A DNA stretch of 16,184 nt from contig NWUY0300034045.1 in the NCBI GenBank assembly GCA_004151065.3, positions 1 to 16,184 of the forward strand. Direction: 5' to 3'. The stretch is from Larix sibirica (lineage: Eukaryota > Streptophyta > Pinopsida > Pinales > Pinaceae). The position numbers and the translations under genes were made by a program. Below are positions 9,477 through 16,184 of this stretch, in pieces; position 1 is the first letter of the stretch; every line of letters begins with the position of its first letter. The notes beneath the pieces were generated by a model that saw only the letters and a program-made list of their open reading frames with translations, was not told the DNA's origin and did not search any database.

Positions 9477-11076
9477 CCTCTTTGTACAAGTGTGTTACAT
9501 GTCATATTAAAGTATATTCTAGAATCTTCTATAACCATCTCAATTACCTATATATATGGTGTTTTCTATGTAAAAGAGACCTATTGGTTAATTGTATTAG
9601 TTAATCATCATTACTTGTGATTTTTGCACATGGTTGATATTTACTACATTTTGATTGTGAGATATCATAATTATTTCATTTACTATAATGCAAGAATATT
9701 ATACTCTTGTATTTCTTATGGTTATGACATATCTTGATGATATCTACATTGTTGTGTTTCATGCATAAGCATCAATTTATGTTTTCTTAGATGAATGTGA
9801 TTGAAGGTTGACTAATGAATTCACCACCTTCATTAATCTTCAACACTCTACACATTAATTAGTCAACAACCATAATGCATGCATTGAGTGAGATATCCTT
9901 CCTTTGGAAGACTGAATATGTAAGCATATTAGAGTATTGTAAGCCATTGTTGCACACCTTCTACAGACCCTTGTTCTCTTATAGAACCAACAATCGACCT
10001 ATTTGAGGATACATTGAATTCCATAATATCATGGTGCATCTGGATATCAAACACAACCTAGTTCTAAAAAATCAAAGTGGGTTGAACCAATACATACTGA
10101 CCAACATTTAAACACATATTTTATTAAATTTTGAATCAAATAGTGGATCTAGAATTCAAAAATACAAATAAACTCAATTATGGTTACATCCTTGTAATAA
10201 ATATCTTATAATTTTAATGAAATATATATTTTAATGAGTTTCTACAAATAAACTACAATAGGGATGGACATAAGGTTGCTTCAAAGATCAAAGAGTAGTT
10301 TAAGGCTAATTTTTTTATAAAATAAGTCTAGCATGGCTAATGCAAAGAATAACTAAAAAATTGATCTAGAATGGATCATTATATAATTTGAAATCTATTT
10401 TTCTACTTTCTAGGTGGGAAAAATGGAGCTATTGTCTTATAGGGCCCATTTATGGGGTAGGTCCCACTTTGGTGATTTTGGTATCCGTAAAGTTTTGGAA
10501 CATGTTTGAGGACTTAAATGGATAAATTTAGGATAAAAAATCTGCACAAAAATGTTCTTGGGTTCTTGATGTTTCTATAGATATCAATATCTTTCCAAGA
10601 GTAAAAAGATCACCTTAATCAAAGTCCACATGAGGAAGTTATGCCTCCCACGAGTTGAACTATCCTATTGACCACCATGGTACTAAGCGCATTAGATGCT
10701 AGATCCCATTACTCACACATGTGGATCTATTCATGTGTTGACTTTCAATAATATTCTAGATGGTACAAAATACTAACCCTAATTAGGAGTTGAGGCATTC
10801 AAAAACCCTAACCCTAGCCAATTATCAAAACATCTTAAATATTAGACCACAAGGAAAGGAAGGGAACCCAATACTCTCATTGTATTGGTTTTTGTTCTGT
10901 AGTTTAGCAAAGCATCTAGGAGTAGGATATTGAAGTATAATGGAGAAAGTAGAAGATTCTGTTGGAGCCATTTAGGCCACATTTTCCATGGAAACTCCAT
11001 AGCGAGTACAATTTCTTTCTAGTTGTATTTCATAACTAAGAAGAAAAGAGAAAGAGCATAGGCCTCACCTTGTAGA
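9477..11076 (+). repeat. LTR B of the Ty3/gypsy complex
   Basis: This is the second copy of the LTR-like repeat, about 24 bp longer than LTR A. A plausible start is the TGTTACATG at 9493. It abuts the truncated protease of unit 1 on its left, and a primer-binding-site-like sequence and gag on its right. By hand count over about 200 aligned bases (from 6963 and 9717), the copies differ at roughly 15% of positions. That is old for LTRs if they were once identical. Small open frames within it have no motif. Confidence 0.75.
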
Positions 11077-11089
11077 TGGGTATCATAGG
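11077..11089 (+). promoter_or_regulatory. Primer-binding-site-like sequence (initiator Met tRNA type), unit 2
   Basis: TGGGTATCATAGG directly after LTR B resembles the TGGTATCAGAGC site complementary to the 3' end of initiator methionine tRNA, used by many plant LTR elements. It has one extra G and some mismatches, as expected for an old copy. Its place between LTR and gag supports the reading. Confidence 0.55.
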
Positions 11090-12023
11090 AACATTCTTTG
11101 GTGTTTTTGTGGGAATTCTAGCTATGGAGGATGAGTACGGTAATAAAAATCCACAGGATGAGTCAAAGGAGAGATTTTTCAAAACTAGAACCACAAGTAA
11201 TTAACATCTCTCACAACATGGCCATCTTCATGGAATATCTAGAAAACAAGTTTGGAACTTTCAATGATTTTGGAAGATCTAACTCAGAAGATGGATCAGA
11301 TAAGAAATTGGAGATAATAAAGACCCAAAAAATGAATTGAAAAAATATCCATAGAATCAAAATAAGTTCTAGTGCCATTACTTCTTCCCAGTATCTGTTT
11401 AAATTGGAAGCAAAAGTGGAAATAAAATCCCACCAAGTTGAGTATGATGCTATTAAGATGAATCGATGGTTGTAAAAATTAGAATCGTATTTCAATGTCC
11501 ATTGCAGAGAAGAAGAGCAAACGATTTCATTTGCCTAAATAAATAGAGAGCCATATCAACACTTGGTAAGAAAGTACACATAGACACTTAGGATGGAGGG
11601 TGATACCCTATTAACTAAGTGGGGGTGTTTCATTAAGTCTTAGATCTAACCTATTTGGTACCAAGACGACCAATGCATCTATTGTCATTACCATTGGTAG
11701 AAGGAAGGGTAAAGTGTGCAAGAGTACACCATCAAGTTCATAAAATGGCCATTATGTTAGGTATATCTCCCAAGAACCTGAATGTAATTCTCAAGTATTT
11801 GATTCATGTACATATTCATTTACATAGAGAAGTTATTCTCTTTAAACCTAATACAATTGATTAGGCATGTGTGCAGGCATAGTATCTATAGGGTATGGGT
11901 AATAATATAGGTCAACCAAGTGATTCCAAGTAGAAAGACCACCAAGATGCTTCTGGGGAGGGAAAAAAGAAGTGGAAAGGAAAGGACAAGAAAATAGCCA
12001 CATAAGTGCAAAGATCCAACAAA

Positions 12024-12110
12024 AAAAATTGTAACCATTATAGTATCAATGGTCAAACCAAATATAAGTGTTTCAAGTTGCATCTTGATTTAAATCCAGT
12101 GAACTAAAAG
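12024..12110 (+). other. Degenerate gag zinc knuckle, unit 2
   Basis: The frame reads NCNHYSINGQTKYKCFKLH. A CCHC knuckle has the spacing C-x2-C-x4-H-x4-C and binds element RNA. Here the first and last Cys remain at proper spacing, but the second Cys is Tyr and the His is Gln, so metal binding is lost. A basic stretch precedes it and a stop follows soon after. Unit 1 has this region deleted. Confidence 0.6.
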
Positions 12111-12254
12111 AAGGATGGAAAGAAAAAGAACATGCTAGTCATGGATTCAAGAAACCAAGTAGAGATAAATTGATATGTAGATCAAAATATTGTCTACACT
12201 AGAATGAAAAAGGATGTGAATTCGAGTAGCCTCCATCCCGTGGAAGAGAAGGAG

Positions 12255-12350
12255 ATTTATATACTATTCTATACTAAGATCTGGGTCAAGAACACAAAGG
12301 TGGATTCTCTATTTGATTCCAAGTGACAACTCAGCCTCAAAGAAAAATAT
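12255..12350 (+). other. Aspartic protease motif of unit 2 (inactivated)
   Basis: The frame reads LFYTKIWVKNTKVDSLFDSK followed by a stop. This aligns with LLYIKMKFKKTKMHSLFDSG in unit 1. The catalytic Asp-Ser-Gly is therefore Asp-Ser-Lys here, and the enzyme would be dead even without the stop. Confidence 0.7.
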
Positions 12351-12862
12351 ATGGTTAGAAAGATTAATGTATTGGACTTTTAATACCATCCTCACCCATA
12401 TCCATTGGGATGAGCAAATCAAGATGCAGATCTCAAGGTCACTAAGCAGTGTAAGATCAAATTTTTTATAAGTGAAAACTATATTGATGAAGTGGAGGTA
12501 CATGTCGTACTACTTGATGTGTGTGGTGTAGTTTTAGGAATCCCCTACATGTACATGAGGGGTTCGATATTCATGAGGAAATCAAACCAATAACATCTCA
12601 TCAAGAATGGAAAGTTATTCATCATTAATGTACATGAAGGTAAATCAAGGATCTCTTTGATAAGTGTTAACCAATCAAAGAAATTGATCAGTTCTACTAG
12701 AAATTTTGTATTACTCTTTTGAAGAGAGAATGAACCAAGAGATGAATTAGTAAAAATAAAGAAACTTCTAGAGGGATGCACTAAATAGCATAAACATCAG
12801 TCAGAGGAGATTTTGCAAACATATAAAGAAATGTTTAGGGAGATTGAAGGGTTACCACCTAA

Positions 12863-13235
12863 GTGTCCCTTTCTAAATTCATTTGTAATAGTGTACTTAG
12901 ATTATATCTCTCTGTATAGATCTAATTAGGAAGAATGTATCTTACATCTCATTCAAGTGTTAGAGATTCTAAAAAACATGACCTACTAGAAAACCTTAAG
13001 AAATGTGAATTTTCTTAGCAGTTGTTGGTGTATTTTGGGTATGTGATTGGTGGAGGGGAACTCAAGACATATCCTACAAAGACAAAGGCCATCCTTAAGT
13101 GGCCAACTCCTGGTAATTACATTGAGGTTAGGAACTTTATGGGGGCATCACGATACCTATAGAATTGTATAGCAACCTTTTTTGTTGTGAATGCACCAGT
13201 CCATGCAATAACTTCCAAAGGAAATGGTTTCCACA
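12863..13235 (+). other. Truncated reverse transcriptase segment, unit 2
   Basis: The segment starts at the deletion junction with CPFLNSFVIVYLDYISLY. Ty3/gypsy RTs normally have Tyr-Leu-Asp-Asp here, so the second metal-binding Asp is Tyr. A frameshift lies near 12975 in an A-run. It continues KKCEFS, a stop, QLLVYFGYVIGGGELK, the thumb and connection-like segment, and ends at about 13235, before the RNase H core. Confidence 0.75.
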
Positions 13236-13274
13236 TGATTCAATTTTTCATAGTGCAACATGTAGCAAGTTCTT

Positions 13275-14455
13275 TCATTTCATGTTCTTGTACAAGAAAT
13301 CCTTATATGTATCCACCATTGGTTCTTTGATTTCCTTAAATAATTTAGATATTGAAGTCAAGTTTGAACCCATTTCCACAAATGTAAGGCTTTTTAAGTG
13401 GTTGAATTCCCTAGTCTCGCGTCCATATGTAAGCATACCAATCAAAGAAACTAAGAGATTTGTGAAGCTTCTAATTTCGTTCACTCTTTTACCATCCTTT
13501 CTATAGAATTATTTTCCTTGTCCAACTTTCCATGCACAATGCTCAAGTAATTGCTTGGATGTTTCTCTCAATTCAATTGGTGGGAATAGTACATATTGCA
13601 ACAACTTGCAATATAGTTATATTATGGGTTGATTGAATTGCGCATCATTGTTCTTCTTGAGTTGCATCAAAGGTTCTCCTAATTTTTTTGGTAATGAATA
13701 TGCACTCAACACACCTTACAAATAAGTTGTTCTTTGTGATCGCAACATCTTAAAATACTTTCTCAATATTGTGTTGAAATGAGGCTACGATAATTGAGGA
13801 GGACTCATGATATCCATGTCCTTGTTACACATTTTTATAATAGAACCTTGTGTCATAGATCGTTGAAGGGGCACCCTTGTTCCGTCTTGACATAGTGAAT
13901 GAGTTAGATGTGGAGATTCATCAAAAATTGTGTTCACAATATTATTAATACTAGCCATTGTTGCAATAGTATACTATCTAGATTTTTGTAATCCATTATT
14001 ACTATTCATTGCCTTCAAGTCACCCTTTTTATAAGTTGCATAGTGATAGAATGTATTTTTGAGTCTGCCAAAATATTGGCACAATATATTTTGACAAACA
14101 TGAAAAGTGTCAAATTTCATATTGGCCAAAGTAGTTTATTTTATTCTCCTTATATGGAAATACCAACATTTAATACTAGAGAATTGAGCACAAATGATCT
14201 TCTTAAATATCCATCCAAGCAATTCATTCCCCTGCCCCCCCAAAAAAAAATAACCATCGACCCCATGGATATTCTATATAGGCACTCATTTTTACAACAA
14301 TGTGGAGTGTCCATGCACCTAAAGAAGGATTCATCATTTTCAATATATTTTCTACTCAACTCACTATTAGTAGTGAAATTTTTAAAACTTTGAAAATGAA
14401 GAAATGCATACATGTTCTTAATCAAAATAGAAAATAACAACAATAGCACATACAC
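13275..14455 (-). pseudogene. Unidentified degenerate protein-coding frame
   Basis: I do not recognise this gene. On the minus strand one register runs from about 14270 to the TGA just below 13275, roughly 330 codons without a frameshift. It has only six internal stops, where about twenty would be expected for DNA of this composition. All six are TAA or TAG, at about 14138, 13976, 13802, 13724, 13625 and 13517. Internal Met codons lie at 14120, 14009 and 13958. Readable parts include KFDTFHVCQNILCQYF, MASINNIVNTIFDESP, FNTILRKYFKMLRSQ, LLEHCAWKVGQGK and VNEIRSFTNLLVSLIGMLTY. Upstream, a second open register (14455 to 14270) contains FFRCMDTPHCCKNECLY and may join by a frameshift. A plus-strand open frame at 14043-14393 lies exactly antisense, so the upper part is ambiguous. 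It abuts the end of the gypsy RT. Confidence 0.4.
14231..14249 (+). repeat. C7A9 homopolymer pair
   Basis: Seven C followed by nine A at 14234-14249 form a mutable simple-sequence spot. It lies inside the possible minus-strand coding relic, and read there it gives Phe-rich and Gly-rich codons. Length change here would readily create a frameshift. Confidence 0.6.
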
Positions 14456-14887
14456 AGTACAAAGAGATTTAACTTGAAAACCCTTAACTAGAAAAACTAA
14501 CCTAACTTAGATCTACACCTCTATCTTTTTTATTATATTAACTTGATCATTCACAATGCAATATTTGGTTGTCTGCAACATCCAAAAACTAAATTAGATT
14601 ACAACCCTAATCCCTTAACCAAGTCAAGCTGCAATGGGATAAAAAAGCACTTGTAAAAAAATCACAAAAACATGCAAAAAAATGGACCAAAAATAAACCC
14701 AAAAAAATTGATGTGTTACCAAGTTGAACCACAATGGCTCAGGGATATCACCCCTCGTCGTGAATTGCTCCACTTAATTGGGATATCTAACATCAATCCA
14801 CCCCCCTCCCACACCTCGCCTTGCACCCCCACACCCTTCCTACCCACCCCATGGCCCCTTCCACTAGTGTGGTCATTGGATTTGCAC
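14456..14887. other. Stretch with A-runs and a C-rich block, no identified gene
   Basis: 14640-14710 is rich in short A-runs. 14796-14865 is unusually C-rich for this window, with blocks such as ccacccccctccc and acacccttcc. Open frames on both strands cross the C-rich block but show only low-complexity Pro or Gly composition, so I do not call them. On the minus strand, ttggatgttgcag at about 14571 resembles a splice acceptor, but without a clear gene this is only suggestive. Confidence 0.45.
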
Positions 14888-15160
14888 CTATAACAATCCA
14901 CATGCAAAGACTATAACATATATCCAACAAGGAGATGCATCTAACATTGGGTGTTTGATATGGTTGTAAGGATTTTTTTCCACTATTTTCACATCATTGC
15001 AATACATGATGTGTGTAGGTGGATATGTCAATTGGAGAGGACGCGATTCTATCACATTCCATATATTTACCTCGGTCTCCTTTGCAATGTCCTTTAACCT
15101 CACATCTAGTGGGGAGCCACTAAGGTCAACCAAGTTGTTTGCAGGATAACCATGGAGCAA
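14888..15160 (-). pseudogene. Possible coding remnant, 90 codons, unidentified
   Basis: I do not recognise a family. The minus-strand frame opens at the ATG at 15160 with LHGYPANNLVDLSGSPLDV, continues KDIAKETEVNIWNVIESRP and ends at a TAG after FACGLL. Its amino-acid mix is protein-like rather than low complexity, and it is stop-free for 90 codons in AT-rich DNA. No start-site context, partner domain or homologous second copy is visible. It could be a fragment of the same lost gene as the frame at 13275-14455, or chance. Confidence 0.25.
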
Positions 15161-15540
15161 AGAGATGTCATTAATTCTATATATCAGTTATCATAATATC
15201 TCCAAATATTATGGTATAGAAAAGTATGTTATCTATTTCATGATATAATTGTGAGAGTGGATGCATTACTCCAAGTGCGGTCTTGTGCTTCACCAAACTA
15301 GACCAAACAATTAATTGGTGGCATATGGAAGATATAATGTTATTGTTTTAGAGGGAGTGAGAGGTGCCACCCATCCATGCTTACAAGACAAAAAATGGTG
15401 TAAAATTTAAAGGATCCATTACCCAAAAACTCCATTAATAAAATTCAAGTGTTTCTCCCATCAATGCTTTGCCAAAAGGCATTGGGAAAATGTGCTATAT
15501 ATGTTACTTGGGTATAGTATAAAATTATTAGTAGTATTAA
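15161..15540. other. Gene-free AT-rich stretch
   Basis: I see no reading frame above about 50 codons, no RNA gene and no repeat shared with the rest of the window. Confidence 0.5.
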
Positions 15541-16010
15541 GGAGAAGGTTCAATCATATCTTCTCCATCTACATGTTTATCATCATGTCAATCACCTAAC
15601 TGATACCTAACCCTTCTATATTTATGGTTTACTTCCATATACTCCAAAAGTCCCTAGATATAACATTTTTTAGGAGTTGAATGGAAAAGAGTGAGCTTGG
15701 TATTACTTATATTTACCAATATGATACCTAAATAGAAATTCATTACAAATAACATGAAGAAGGGTCAGTCGTCCCTTGATCTCCATCTATGGTTTTACTT
15801 TAATGGAAATTATGTGATCCCTAGATATAACAATATTACCATGAGTAAGGAGAAAAAGGAGAAGGTTTGGCCAACCCTTCTTGATATACATCTTTATAAT
15901 CATGTCAATCACCTAACTTATTCCTAAACTTTCTCCATATGGTTTACTTTAATAAACTCCAATAATCCCTAAATATAACATTTTATTAGGAATTGAATGA
16001 AGAAGAGTGT
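15541..16010 (+). repeat. Three diverged repeats of about 150-165 bp
   Basis: Units start near 15541, 15700 and 15851. Shared landmarks are tatggttt followed by acttt or acttc (15622, 15788, 15937) and ccctaaatataac or ccctagatataac (15652, 15819, 15967). The phrase catgtcaatcacctaact or its near copy occurs at 15584 and 15901. Outer units are most alike and end in aggagttgaatgg or aggaattgaatga. The middle unit is the most diverged and lacks the catgtcaatcacc block. They look like an old tandem array or the edge of a longer satellite-like region. No coding role is evident. Confidence 0.7.
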
Positions 16011-16184
16011 TCTCCATTGAAGTGTGTCATTGTCCGTGTTTATTTTATACTCTTTTTACTATTATTGAAATGGATACTTGATTTCAACTTCGCTAGTGGA
16101 ATTTTGAGGAATGATCAGCCAACCAGGGTATTTTTTAAGGATTCTAATATTATACTTAAGTATAGTATCATAGGCGATTATTTT
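16011..16184. other. Window edge, nothing identified
   Basis: No gene, repeat unit or signal is recognised. The stretch may continue into the repeat array or another element beyond the window. Confidence 0.4.

Larger units (their letters stand above)
6731..13235 (+). mobile_element. Tandem Ty3/gypsy retrotransposon complex (two defective units)
   Basis: The plus strand reads LTR A, gag and protease, then LTR B, gag, protease and partial RT. The two units match over the LTR, leader, gag and protease, with corresponding points 2,746 bp apart at the LTR start. Gag, protease and RT motifs, and the FVIVYLD-type active site, mark the Ty3/gypsy group. Unit 1 stops after the protease and runs straight into LTR B. 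Unit 2 loses the front half of RT and ends in the RNase H approach region at about 13235. No third LTR copy was found downstream. Such LTR-internal-LTR-internal order is known to arise by recombination between element copies. Integrase and RNase H are absent from both units. Confidence 0.8.
11124..13235 (+). pseudogene. Ty3/gypsy gag-protease-RT relic, unit 2
   Basis: The chosen start is the ATG at 11124, followed by EDEYGNKNPQDESKERFF. Gag is heavily shifted and stopped. A recognisable later piece reads HKMAIMLGISPKN near 11740, followed by a Lys-rich stretch (EGKKKWKGKDKK) and a degenerate zinc knuckle. The protease keeps KVDSLFDS, but its Gly is Lys, followed by a stop. After the protease come DVCGVV, IPYMYMRGSIFMR and the pre-RT linker ending EGLPPK. 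The RT fingers and first catalytic block are deleted at about 12863, and the frame resumes in FVIVYLDYISLY. Then come YFGYVIGGGELK, ILKWPTPGNY and EVRNFMGASRYL, then a stop and VNAPVHAITSKGNGF, where similarity ends. It cannot encode a working polymerase. Confidence 0.8.

Noticed and set aside
13165-13506. 113-codon plus-strand open frame
   Set aside because: It begins inside the gypsy RT relic in the wrong frame and then runs antisense to the better-supported minus-strand frame.
13275-14270. Alternative genetic code with TAA/TAG as Gln
   Set aside because: The stops are all TAA or TAG, but the surrounding plant retrotransposons make simple pseudogene decay far more likely than a ciliate-type code.
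14043-14393. 116-codon plus-strand open frame
   Set aside because: It lies exactly antisense to the minus-strand degenerate frame and shows no motif. I treat it as a shadow, though for this short interval the strand choice is not certain.
14716-14907. Gly-rich minus-strand open frame, possible CCHC-like start (CYRCKSNDHTSGRG)
   Set aside because: The composition comes from the C-rich block and the spacing does not complete a zinc knuckle.
1-16184. CRISPR array, bacterial operon, rRNA or tRNA genes
   Set aside because: No regularly spaced short repeats, no packed open genes with ribosome-binding sites, and no recognisable rRNA core or tRNA cloverleaf were seen. The tRNA search by eye is not exhaustive.

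Overview
The window looks like nuclear DNA from a large-genome seed plant. It is about two-thirds A+T by eye, with no bacterial-style packed genes, no intact long reading frame, and several old plant retrotransposons in pieces. The style of the elements (a plant LINE with a C-terminal RNase H, and a Ty3/gypsy element with LTRs near 1.6 kb) fits a gymnosperm or another repeat-rich genome, but that assignment is inference. I found no intact host gene.

Layout. 1-412 is AT-rich with no gene. About 413-4920 on the minus strand is one nearly full-length but decayed LINE. Reading from 4840 down to 688, its ORF2 relic holds an APE-type endonuclease, a reverse transcriptase with the FVDD active site, a linker, a zf-RVT-type domain and an RNase H domain, all broken by stops and frameshifts. 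4921-6730 has no recognisable coding content, only one small 63-bp-period duplication.

6731-13235 on the plus strand is a tandem Ty3/gypsy complex: LTR A, gag and protease, then LTR B, gag, protease and part of RT. The two LTR-like repeats, each about 1.6 kb, start about 2,746 bp apart and differ by roughly 15% in a hand-compared 200-base stretch. Unit 1 lost about 425 bp of gag, including the zinc-knuckle region, and everything after the protease. It also carries about 266 extra bases inside its primer-binding site. Unit 2 has an internal RT deletion that joins the pre-RT linker straight to a mutated YLDY active-site box, and it stops at about 13235. Neither unit could move by itself.

13275-14455 on the minus strand holds a long, unidentified degenerate reading frame. 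About 330 codons stay in one register with only six stops, all TAA or TAG. This is the least explained coding-like signal in the window. 14456-15540 holds another 90-codon minus-strand open frame, a C-rich block and otherwise nothing recognisable. 15541-16010 is a set of three diverged repeats of about 150-165 bp. The last 174 bases hold nothing I can name.

The pieces do not form a working pathway. The window records successive retrotransposon insertion, recombination and decay. I saw no convincing previously undescribed functional system. The best leads are the unidentified minus-strand frame, the tandem LTR arrangement and the insertion in the primer-binding site.
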